5,144 bases of DNA, from NCBI GenBank assembly GCA_947260045.1, contig CAMYOP010000211.1:1-5144 (forward strand), written 5' to 3'. Within the stretch, counting starts at the first letter, position 1. Each line of letters opens with the position of its first letter. Source of the stretch: an uncultured Desulfobulbaceae bacterium (GTDB taxonomy: Bacteria; Desulfobacterota; Desulfobulbia; Desulfobulbales; Desulfobulbaceae). Under the pieces are notes generated by a model that was not told the DNA's origin, ran no database searches, and worked only from the letters and a program-made list of their open reading frames with translations. Below, in pieces: positions 1 to 5,144 of the stretch. A program made the translations under genes and the position numbers.

Positions 1-43
1 TGAAGGAAAAGCCCAGCGGGTTATCGATAATAGAACCTTATAG
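1..43 (+). CDS. paaK: Phenylacetate-CoA ligase, C-terminal end only (partial)
   Basis: Reading from base 2, the frame gives EGKAQRVIDNRTL and then a TAG stop at 41-43. This matches the usual end of PaaK-type phenylacetate-CoA ligases, which close with a stretch like RSEGKAxRVxDxR; the T at base 1 would be the last base of the preceding serine codon. The family belongs to the ANL adenylating enzymes: it activates phenylacetate (or related aryl acids) with ATP and CoA in the cytoplasm, and the Gly-Lys of this tail lies in the small C-terminal domain. Only 13 residues are visible, so the call rests on this motif and on the well-known paaK - ACT - liv gene order. An unrelated gene end is possible but less likely. 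The next gene starts 269 bases downstream, with a repeat element between them. Confidence 0.68.
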   Translation, partial: EGKAQRVIDNRTL

Positions 44-165
44 GCAGCAAGAGAAGGAAAACGGTGAAAGTTTGGACCTGAGCTGCCTGCTGCTGTAGGA
101 TGTAAAACAGGTATGTGTAAAATAAATGTGATTATCCCTAAAGCTCAGTTAGAAACTAAAAGGGA

Positions 166-277
166 GGGGACCGATTTTATTTTTCCGTTATTATTCGGGA
201 GACAGAATAATTTTCGCTGATAATACGCGAAAAAAATTCTGTCCCCTTAGGCTTAGGAAAAATTTAATCTGTCTCCC
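166..277. repeat. Nested REP-like palindromic element (four related units)
   Basis: Four copies of a ~21-nt unit starting with GGGGA or GGGAGACAGA occur here: two in direct orientation (166-186 and 197-217) and two inverted (227-246 and 256-277). The inner pair forms a long stem (GGGAGACAGAAT... with ...ATTCTGTCCCC, one bulged A, then TTTTCGC with GCGAAAA) around a 9-nt loop at 218-226. The outer pair 166-186 / 256-277 (GGGGACCGATTTTATTTTTCC against GGAAAAATTTAATCTGTCTCCC) pairs imperfectly, so the whole 112 nt can fold as a nested hairpin. This layout resembles REP/REPIN or MITE elements mobilised by Y1 (IS200-like, RAYT) transposases, where GGGGACAGA-type ends are common. That origin is inference; no transposase lies in the window. 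It occupies most of the non-coding 44-312 stretch; 44-165 shows nothing else convincing. Confidence 0.75.
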
Positions 278-310
278 GGTGTTAACTTTTTAACCATATT
301 CGGGAGAAGG
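272..310 (+). promoter_or_regulatory. RBS of the ACT gene with a possible SD-masking helix
   Basis: The ribosome binding site GGGAGAAGG (302-310) lies just before the ATG at 313, with GGAG six bases from the start. The heptamer CGGGAGA at 301-307, which contains this SD, is perfectly complementary to TCTCCCG at 272-278, part of the right outer arm of the repeat element. Inside the 22-nt gap, GTTAA (281-285) and TTAAC (290-294) can form a second short helix. The RBS itself is clear; its sequestration is a structural possibility, not shown. Confidence 0.5.
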
Positions 311-312
311 AA

Positions 313-744
313 ATGCGGGTTGAGCAGATAGCAGTATTTCTTGAGAATAAGTCTGGCCGTCTTGCCGAAATTACAAGGATTCTGGCGGCAGAAAATGTTA
401 ATATTAGAGCCTTGTCAGTTGCTGATACTGCGGATTTTGGTATTTTAAGGCTTATTGTTGATAAGGTCGATCAAGCAAAGAAAATTCTTAAAAATAATGG
501 TTTCACAGTGGGTAAGACCAATGTGATTGCGGTTGAAGTGGCTGATCAGCCAGGAGGTCTTGCCTCTGTGTTGAAAACAATTGAGGCTGCTGGCCTCAAT
601 GTTGAATATATGTATGCCTTTGTCAATAAACATGGTGAAAACGCTGTTCTCATTTTTCGGTTCAATGATATGGATCATGCCATTGAATCTTTGGAGAAGG
701 CCGGTGTAATGGTTTTGACAGGGGAGCAGGTTTGTGCTTTATGA
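313..744 (+). CDS. Tandem ACT-domain protein (putative small-molecule sensor)
   Basis: A 143-residue soluble protein made of two ACT domains and nothing else. ACT1 spans about residues 1-67, with the typical loop ENKSGRLAEIT (11-21) between strand 1 and helix 1 and the strand around FGILRLIVD. ACT2 spans about 70-140, with the equivalent loop DQPGGLASVL (78-87) and the strand ENAVLIFRF. The glycines in these loops are where ACT domains commonly hold amino acids at the dimer interface. It resembles the stand-alone COG4747-type ACT proteins found beside paaK and indolepyruvate ferredoxin oxidoreductase genes. There is no catalytic or DNA-binding domain, so it probably senses or modulates an enzyme or transporter of the pathway; the partner is unknown. 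The start is supported by GGAG six bases upstream. It lies 110 bases before livK. Confidence 0.9.
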   Translation: MRVEQIAVFLENKSGRLAEITRILAAENVNIRALSVADTADFGILRLIVDKVDQAKKILKNNGFTVGKTNVIAVEVADQPGGLASVLKTIEAAGLNVEYMYAFVNKHGENAVLIFRFNDMDHAIESLEKAGVMVLTGEQVCAL

Positions 745-759
745 GTAGGGAGTAAGTAT

Positions 760-786
760 CTGTCATCCTGGACTATTCATTGACAG
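760..786. repeat. Short inverted repeat between the ACT gene and livK
   Basis: CTGTCA at 760-765 is repeated in perfect inverted form as TGACAG at 781-786, with a 15-nt spacer. It could be a hairpin just after the ACT stop codon or an operator half-site pair. Six matching bases in intergenic DNA can arise by chance, so support is limited. Confidence 0.25.
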
Positions 787-809
787 GGGCGGAACAGCTT
801 TCATGGTCG

Positions 810-831
810 GAACTATTAAGTTCTTTTTTTT
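810..831 (+). terminator. Weak hairpin plus T-run upstream of livK (possible attenuator)
   Basis: GAACT (810-814) and AGTTC (819-823) form a perfect 5-bp stem with an ATTA loop, followed directly by eight T residues (824-831). The shape is that of an intrinsic terminator, but the stem has only two G-C pairs, so it would be leaky at best. It ends 23 bases before the livK start and could separate ACT expression from livK, or it could be chance. Confidence 0.33.
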
Positions 832-843
832 CATTAAGCGAGG

Positions 844-848
844 GGAGG
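844..848 (+). promoter_or_regulatory. Strong ribosome binding site deciding the GTG start of livK
   Basis: GGAGG is six bases from the GTG at 855. The next in-frame ATG (864) would be 15 bases away, too far, so the GTG is preferred. Starting there also adds Lys-2 to the signal peptide n-region. Confidence 0.8.
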
Positions 849-854
849 TAGAAG

Positions 855-2021
855 GTGAAAAATATGTTTTCAAAGGCGGTACTGGTGGTAGCGGCAATGG
901 GTCTACTTGCAGTACCGGTCATAAGTGCAGCACAGGATGCAAAAGAAGCAATTAAAGTAGGAGCGGTTTTGGCCGTGACTGGGCCCGCATCATTTCTTGG
1001 TGGTCCGGAAGCACGTACCCTGGAAATGCTGGCAGATGAAGTCAATGCCAAAGGTGGTATCAGCGGGCATAAAATTGACCTCATCATAAAAGATTCAGGG
1101 GCAAACCCCGAAAAAGCTATTTCTTTTACCAAACAGCTTATTGAAGAAGAAAAAGTCTTCGCCATCCTTGGGCCATCCACAAGTGGCGAAACCATGAAAA
1201 TTAAAAAGATCGTAGAAGAGGGCAAGACCCCTCTGATTTCTTGTGCAGCTGCTGAAGTCATCGTCAATCCTGTTGCAAAATACGTTTTCAAGACTCCTCA
1301 GAAGGATTCTTATGCTGTTAAGAAAATTTATGGTGAAATCAAAAATCTTGGCTTGAGCAAGATTGCAGTAGTTGCTGGTAACACTGGTTTTGGTAAGGCC
1401 GGCAAAGGCCAGCTACTGAAAATTGCTCCTGAATTTGGCCTCGAAGTTGTAGCAGCTGAGACATATGATAAAAAATCCACAGACCTCTCTGCCCTGGTTG
1501 CCAAATTAATGGCAAAGAAAGATATCCAGGCTGTGGTCAACTGGTCAATCGTACCTGCCCAGGCGATCATTGCTAAGAACATGCGTCAGGCCGGTTGGGA
1601 TGTCCCACTTTTTCAGAGCCATGGTTTTGGAAACATTAAATATGTTGAGGCTGCAGGAGCTGCTGCCGAAGGTATTATTTTTCCAGCAGGACGTTTGCTC
1701 ATAGCTGATACGTTGGCTGATTCAGACCCTCAGAAACAAGTGTTGATTAAATATAAAGCTGATTACGAAGGTAAATACAAAGAAACAGTTTCAACCTTTG
1801 GCGGACATGCCTATGATGCATTTATGCTGCTCGCTCAGGCCATTGAAGCTGCAGGTGCTGATAAAGAAAAAGTACGTGATGCCCTGGAAAATATAAAAAA
1901 TTATCCTGGCACAGGTGGTGTTTTCAGCTTTTCTGCTGAAGATCATAACGGACTTGGTATGGATGCTTTTGTTATGCTCACCGTTAAAGACGGAAAGTTT
2001 GTATCCTACCAGGGAAAATAA
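855..2021 (+). CDS. livK: ABC transporter periplasmic binding protein, LivK/HAAT type
   Basis: A 388-residue exported solute-binding protein of the type I periplasmic fold (Peripla_BP_6 family), the usual length for LivJ/LivK homologues. Residues 1-26 are a signal peptide: a Lys-containing start, a hydrophobic core around AVLVVAAMGLLAV, and probable cleavage after Ala-26 (SAA before QD). There is no lipobox cysteine, so it is expected free in the periplasm. The mature part opens with IKVGAVLAVTGPASFLG, the standard first strand and loop. NAKGGISGHKIDLIIKD (64-80) is a family hallmark. GPSTSGET (106-113) and SCAAAEV (129-135) are the two N-lobe ligand loops. The substrate cannot be read from sequence; the second loop has Ala where many amino acid binders have Thr. 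The neighbouring paaK end suggests an aromatic acid or amino acid. It is the first liv gene and is followed by a terminator. Confidence 0.93.
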   Translation: MKNMFSKAVLVVAAMGLLAVPVISAAQDAKEAIKVGAVLAVTGPASFLGGPEARTLEMLADEVNAKGGISGHKIDLIIKDSGANPEKAISFTKQLIEEEKVFAILGPSTSGETMKIKKIVEEGKTPLISCAAAEVIVNPVAKYVFKTPQKDSYAVKKIYGEIKNLGLSKIAVVAGNTGFGKAGKGQLLKIAPEFGLEVVAAETYDKKSTDLSALVAKLMAKKDIQAVVNWSIVPAQAIIAKNMRQAGWDVPLFQSHGFGNIKYVEAAGAAAEGIIFPAGRLLIADTLADSDPQKQVLIKYKADYEGKYKETVSTFGGHAYDAFMLLAQAIEAAGADKEKVRDALENIKNYPGTGGVFSFSAEDHNGLGMDAFVMLTVKDGKFVSYQGK

Positions 2022-2037
2022 ATAGTTCCTACAATTG

Positions 2038-2069
2038 AGCGGGCAGGCAAGGGCTTGCCCGCTTTTTTT
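2038..2069 (+). terminator. Intrinsic terminator between livK and livH
   Basis: AGCGGGCA (2038-2045) pairs perfectly with TGCCCGCT (2056-2063) around a 10-nt loop, followed by seven T residues (2063-2069). The stem is GC-rich, a textbook rho-independent terminator. It begins 16 bases after the livK stop and ends 17 bases before the livH start. With no obvious promoter between, it most likely lets part of transcription through, giving more binding protein than permease, as is typical of liv operons. Confidence 0.85.
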
Positions 2070-2086
2070 ATGCCTGAATATCCTTT

Positions 2087-2977
2087 ATGACTTCGGATTT
2101 ATTTTTTCAGTTTCTCTTTGCCGGTATTACCTATGGGATTATGTACGGTATTGTCGCCATCGGCTTCAATATCATCTATAACACCACTGGGATTATCAAT
2201 TTCGCCCAAGGTGAATTTGTCATGCTCGGCGGAATGCTGTCCATATCGTTATTAACAGTGTTGCCATTGCCTCTTGCCATTGCGGGCGCTGTACTGATTA
2301 CGATGCTTATCGGTGCCTTAATCGAGATAGTCTTTATCCGCTGGCTGGAGAGCCCCTCGGTTCTGCGCTTGATCATCATCACTATCGGTATATCCATTTT
2401 GATTCGGGAACTTGCTCTTCACATATGGGGAGAGTCAGTTCGTTCACTTCCTTATTTTTACGGTAATGAAATTACCAGTATCGAACTTGGTGGCGTAAGA
2501 ATTTCCCCACAGGTCTTATGGGTTCTTGGAGTTTGTTCTATCGTTGTTGCTGCCTTGAGTGTTTTTTTTAAGGTAACACCACTTGGCAGAGAGATGAGAG
2601 CCTGCAGTGCCAACCGAAAGGCTGCCATTCTTTGCGGGATCAATACCCGTAATATGGTGACATTTTCCTTTATGCTCAGTGCCGGTATCGGTGCTCTAGC
2701 CGGATGTGTAATGTCTCCTATCACCTATACTCAGTATGACAGCGGCACAGCTCTTGCCATTAAAGGTTTTACAGTGGCCATTCTCGGTGGCCTGGGTAAT
2801 TCAATTGGGGCGGTTGCCGCAGGGCTTTTGCTGGGTTGCCTAGAGGCCTTCAGTGTATCTGTCGTCCCTCTTGCTTTTCAGGACGCAATTTCCATTGCTA
2901 TCTTGCTGGTTATTCTGTTTGTAAAACCGCACGGCATCTTCGGCTCCAGTGAAGCCGCAAGGCTCAAAGAGTTTTAA
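2087..2977 (+). CDS. livH: ABC transporter inner-membrane permease LivH
   Basis: A 296-residue polytopic membrane protein of the BPD_transp_2 family, standard LivH length, with about eight hydrophobic segments. The LivH hallmark NFAQGEFVMLGG lies at 38-49 after the first membrane helix. The cytoplasmic coupling loop that contacts the ATPases is GREMRACSANRKAAILCGIN (167-186). KGFTVAILGGLGN (226-238) and the ending KPHGIFG (280-286) are also characteristic. It pairs with LivM to form the translocation path. The ATG at 2087 gives the expected N-terminus before helix 1, and later Met codons would cut into the helix. Oddly, the 17 bases between the terminator T-run and the ATG contain no purine-rich SD. 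The start also overlaps, as ATGA, the stop of a six-codon ORF beginning at 2070. The livM ATG follows its stop codon after a single base. Confidence 0.94.
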   Translation: MTSDLFFQFLFAGITYGIMYGIVAIGFNIIYNTTGIINFAQGEFVMLGGMLSISLLTVLPLPLAIAGAVLITMLIGALIEIVFIRWLESPSVLRLIIITIGISILIRELALHIWGESVRSLPYFYGNEITSIELGGVRISPQVLWVLGVCSIVVAALSVFFKVTPLGREMRACSANRKAAILCGINTRNMVTFSFMLSAGIGALAGCVMSPITYTQYDSGTALAIKGFTVAILGGLGNSIGAVAAGLLLGCLEAFSVSVVPLAFQDAISIAILLVILFVKPHGIFGSSEAARLKEF

Positions 2978-2978
2978 T

Positions 2979-4064
2979 ATGGCCAGGAAAAGTCTCGTAT
3001 TATTAAGTTTGCTGGTATTGGTAATTGGGGTCCAGCTTGCAACAAGCATGACTTCAACCCAATATTATCTGACCCAATTGACCATGTCTGCGTACTATGC
3101 CATTGTTGTTATTGGACTCTCTGTTCTTATGGGGTATGCCGGTCAAATTTCAATTGGCCATGCCGGTTTTTTTGCAATTGGCGGATACCTTTCTGCAGCA
3201 CTCACTACCCATAATCTGATTCAATTCCAGGAGAGTGGAGTTGTAAAATTACTAAGCTCTCTGGGAATGATTGTTACGGGTCAGGATCTTTATGGTGAAG
3301 AATTATTGGTTTTTGTACCCTGGGCTGCCTGTATTGTTGCGATTATAACGGCAGGGGTAATTGCTTTTGTTCTTGGCATCCCTGTTCTAAAATTAAAAGG
3401 CCATTACCTGGCCATGGCAACTCTTGGCTTTGGTATCATCATTTATCGTATTGCCCTTGCCAGTGAATATTTCGGAGAGGCGGACGGTATTTCCGAGGTG
3501 CCAGGTTTTACTATTTTTCCAGCTCTTGGAGATATTGGTCCCGTGGTTGTCAGCGGTGATTTTTCTGGTCGAGTTCAGAATTATTATATTGCCTGGTGCA
3601 TGCTTATCATAGGTCTTATACTTCTCCAGAACCTTATTAATTCACGGGTAGGTCGAGCATTGCGCTCCATTCATGGTTCTGAGGAGGCAGCAGAAGCAAT
3701 GGGGGTGAACACCGCGCGTTATAAATTGTATGTTTTTGTGCTCAGTGCCGTCTATGCGGCTATTGCCGGAGTTTTTTTGACCCACTATAATGGTGGAATT
3801 GGTCCGTCAGAGGCTTCTGTTATGAAGTCTGTCCGTTATGTCGCATTGGTGGCCGTAGGCGGTATGGCAAATCTTTGGGGTGTGTTGATCATGGGGGTCA
3901 GTTTAACTTTTTTGTCCCTTCGGGGTGTTTTTGGTTCCTATGATGATGCTATTTTTGGAGTTATTTTGATTATGATTATGCTGTTTGCTCCAGAAGGAAT
4001 ATTGAGTATTAAGCTGAAGGGCCTGTTTTTTCGTAAAAATATAAGAGCTAAGCAGGAAGCATGA
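2979..4064 (+). CDS. livM: ABC transporter inner-membrane permease LivM
   Basis: A 361-residue permease of the BPD_transp_2 family, partner of LivH. Hallmarks in order: GYAGQISIGHAGFFAIGGY (52-70), GHYLAMATLGFG (141-152), the coupling loop GRALRSIHGSEEAAEAMGVN (225-244), and the end motif FAPEGI (336-341) followed by a basic tail. I chose ATG 2979, one base after the livH stop, giving MARKSLVLL, a short basic start before helix 1. A GTG at 2949 in the same frame would overlap livH by 29 bases and has no SD. The SD at 2979 is weak (AAAGAG), so translational coupling with livH is likely. The segment of about residues 74-112, between the second and third membrane helices, looks longer than in many LivM proteins. 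The TGA stop overlaps an ATG at 4061 and is directly followed by another at 4064. Confidence 0.93.
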   Translation: MARKSLVLLSLLVLVIGVQLATSMTSTQYYLTQLTMSAYYAIVVIGLSVLMGYAGQISIGHAGFFAIGGYLSAALTTHNLIQFQESGVVKLLSSLGMIVTGQDLYGEELLVFVPWAACIVAIITAGVIAFVLGIPVLKLKGHYLAMATLGFGIIIYRIALASEYFGEADGISEVPGFTIFPALGDIGPVVVSGDFSGRVQNYYIAWCMLIIGLILLQNLINSRVGRALRSIHGSEEAAEAMGVNTARYKLYVFVLSAVYAAIAGVFLTHYNGGIGPSEASVMKSVRYVALVAVGGMANLWGVLIMGVSLTFLSLRGVFGSYDDAIFGVILIMIMLFAPEGILSIKLKGLFFRKNIRAKQEA

Positions 4065-4109
4065 TGAATTCTTTTTTCCTTACGCATAGTAAAGTCCGGA
4101 TAAATAAAA

Positions 4110-4877
4110 ATGCTTGAACTCTCTTCGCTACAGAAAAATTTTGGTGGCCTGAAAGCAGTTGATGATGTGAGTTTTCAGGTAGCAAAGGGAACCATTAAAG
4201 CAGTCATAGGGCCCAATGGTGCAGGTAAGACAACTCTTTTTAATTGTATTGCCGGAAATCTTGCTCCCACCTCCGGATCTATATTTTTTCAAAACCAAGA
4301 AATTAAAGGGAAAAAACCCCACCAGATAGCTGCACTTGGAATATCGAGAACCTTTCAGAATATTAATCTGTTCCATGGGATGACAGCCCTTGAAAATGTG
4401 ATGGTCGGCCGCCATATCAGGTCAACATCTGGTTTTCTTGCTGGTATGTTTTCTCTACCGAAATCCTGGAAAGAAGAAAAAAAGATTCAACAACGTTCTG
4501 TGGAACTTCTTGATATTCTTGATTTAAGTAAATTTGCTCATGTTGAGGCTACAAGTCTTGCCTTTGGTCAGCAGCGTGGGGTGGAGCTGGCACGAGCACT
4601 TGCGACAGATCCGTCTCTCTTACTACTTGATGAGCCTGCAGCCGGACTCAACATTTATGAAACTGCAGAGGTTGCCAGGCTGATAACAAAAATCAGAGAT
4701 ATGGGTATCACTGTTTTACTGGTAGAGCATGATATGTCTCTTGTTATGGATATTTCAGATGAAATTGTTGTACTCAGCTTTGGCAGTAAAATAGCAGAAG
4801 ATATACCGTCTGCCATCCAACAAAATTCTGAGGTCATTAAAATCTACCTTGGAGAGGATGAGGAGGCGATGGCCTAA
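4110..4877 (+). CDS. livG: ABC transporter ATP-binding protein LivG
   Basis: A 255-residue cytoplasmic ATPase with all ABC motifs. Walker A is GPNGAGKTT (34-42), the Q-loop glutamine is Q83 in RTFQN, the signature is LAFGQQRGVELARAL (150-164), Walker B with catalytic Glu is LLLLDEP (170-176), the D-loop is AGLN (178-181), and the H-loop is His-207 in LLVEHDM. The GPNG form of Walker A, the insertion around residues 101-125 and the ending IYLGEDEEA mark it as LivG rather than LivF. LAFG instead of LSGG is normal for LivG. It should pair with LivF to drive the LivHM permease. The start at ATG 4110 is the expected position for the family. The SD is poor (CGGA, nine bases away), and a 17-codon ORF from 4064 runs into the start, so coupling is possible. 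It follows livM by 45 bases and precedes livF by 25. Confidence 0.95.
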   Translation: MLELSSLQKNFGGLKAVDDVSFQVAKGTIKAVIGPNGAGKTTLFNCIAGNLAPTSGSIFFQNQEIKGKKPHQIAALGISRTFQNINLFHGMTALENVMVGRHIRSTSGFLAGMFSLPKSWKEEKKIQQRSVELLDILDLSKFAHVEATSLAFGQQRGVELARALATDPSLLLLDEPAAGLNIYETAEVARLITKIRDMGITVLLVEHDMSLVMDISDEIVVLSFGSKIAEDIPSAIQQNSEVIKIYLGEDEEAMA

Positions 4878-4902
4878 GCTCTTGGCTTGTCATGGATAGC
4901 AT

Positions 4903-5144
4903 ATGCTGAAAATAAGAAATCTTGATGCCGGGTATGGTAAGTTACGGGTCTTGAAAAATATTTCGCTCCATGTGGATGGTGGTGAAATCGTTGTGATGAT
5001 TGGGGCAAATGGTGCAGGGAAAACCACCCTCTTAAATACCATCGCTGCTCTTATACGGCCAACAGCCGGGATTATCGAATTTCAGGGCCAGGATTGTAAA
5101 ACCCTGACGTCGCAAAAGATTGTCGCCAATGGTTGTGTGCTTGT
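4903..5144 (+). CDS. livF: ABC transporter ATP-binding protein LivF, 5' part (cut by window end)
   Basis: An open frame from ATG 4903 runs to the end of the window, giving 80 complete codons of a protein usually about 235 residues long. It begins MLKIRNLDAGYGKLRVLKNI, the typical LivF start, with the A-loop tyrosine in AGYG (9-12), and has Walker A GANGAGKTT (34-42). The GANG form and the absence of the FGG found in LivG distinguish it from livG. It continues with TAGIIEFQGQD, the usual strand pair after Walker A. The remaining motifs lie beyond the window. LivF forms the second ATPase of the complex. A modest SD (GGA at 4894-4896, six bases from the start) lies in the 25-base gap after the livG stop. 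Confidence 0.93.
   Translation, partial: MLKIRNLDAGYGKLRVLKNISLHVDGGEIVVMIGANGAGKTTLLNTIAALIRPTAGIIEFQGQDCKTLTSQKIVANGCVL

Noticed and set aside
42..88. AGGCAGC (42-48) and GCTGCCT (82-88) as a terminator for the ligase gene
   Set aside because: The arms are separated by 33 bases and no T-run follows, so it does not look like an intrinsic terminator.
219..224. GATAAT as a -10 promoter box
   Set aside because: It is the loop of the inner repeat hairpin and the sequence at the expected -35 spot is GC-rich and unlike TTGACA.
780..785. TTGACA as a -35 promoter box before livK
   Set aside because: No -10-like hexamer occurs at 16-18 bases; the nearest AT-rich match (TATTAA) is 28 bases away. 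The TGACA part also belongs to the inverted repeat.
773..1291. 172-codon open frame on the minus strand opposite the start of livK
   Set aside because: It lies antisense to a clear binding-protein gene, has a low-complexity Ser/Ala-rich translation with no recognisable domain, and is explained as a shadow of livK codon use.
2949..2978. GTG at 2949 as an upstream start for livM
   Set aside because: It has no SD and would add ten residues encoded within the livH tail. ATG 2979 gives the normal N-terminus one base after the livH stop.
3424..3612. 62-codon plus-strand open frame inside livM
   Set aside because: It is fully within livM in another frame, with no domain and no convincing SD; a shadow of livM.
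4557..4604. LivG signature LAFGQ instead of LSGGQ as a sign of a defective ATPase
   Set aside because: LAYG/LAFG variants are the norm in LivG proteins, and Walker A, Walker B, Q-loop and H-loop residues are all intact.
4861..4871. AGGAGG followed by an ATG near the livG end
   Set aside because: The ATG is only two bases after the SD and is in frame with the livG end, stopping after one further codon. livF starts 36 bases away, so this SD cannot serve it directly.

Overview
The window is a single-strand (+) run of genes in a mid-GC bacterial genome (GC judged by eye, not counted). It carries a complete branched-chain/hydrophobic amino acid type ABC transporter (HAAT family, LivKHMGF). This is preceded by a tandem ACT-domain protein and by what reads as the last 13 codons of a phenylacetate-CoA ligase (paaK). 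The order paaK - ACT - livK - livH - livM - livG - livF is familiar from anaerobic Desulfobacterota and related bacteria, where it tends to sit near aromatic amino acid / arylacetate metabolism. A Desulfobacterota (Desulfobulbales-like) source is my inference from gene order and protein style, not something the sequence proves.

Layout. 1-43: 3' end of the ligase gene. 44-312: non-coding, containing a 112-nt nested palindromic element (166-277) made of four related ~21-nt units, and a possible helix that would mask the Shine-Dalgarno sequence of the next gene. 313-744: two-ACT-domain protein. 745-854: intergenic, with a 6-bp inverted repeat and a weak hairpin plus T-run. 855-2021: livK, the exported binding protein, with a GTG start and strong ribosome binding site. 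2038-2069: clear intrinsic terminator. 2087-2977 livH and 2979-4064 livM: the two membrane permeases, one base apart. 4110-4877: livG ATPase. 4903-5144: livF ATPase, cut by the window end.

How it works together. LivK should capture a small carboxylate or amino acid in the periplasm. LivH and LivM form the inner-membrane pore, and LivG and LivF hydrolyse ATP on the cytoplasmic face. The neighbouring ligase activates arylacetates to CoA thioesters, so the natural substrate may be an aromatic amino acid or aryl acid rather than leucine/isoleucine/valine. The ACT protein is probably a small-molecule sensor for the pathway. The terminator after livK fits the usual need for much more binding protein than permease.

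The protein content is ordinary. The features most worth checking are RNA/DNA-level: the nested repeat element, the possible SD switch before the ACT gene, the lack of a visible SD for livH behind the terminator, and a small ORF bridging livM and livG.
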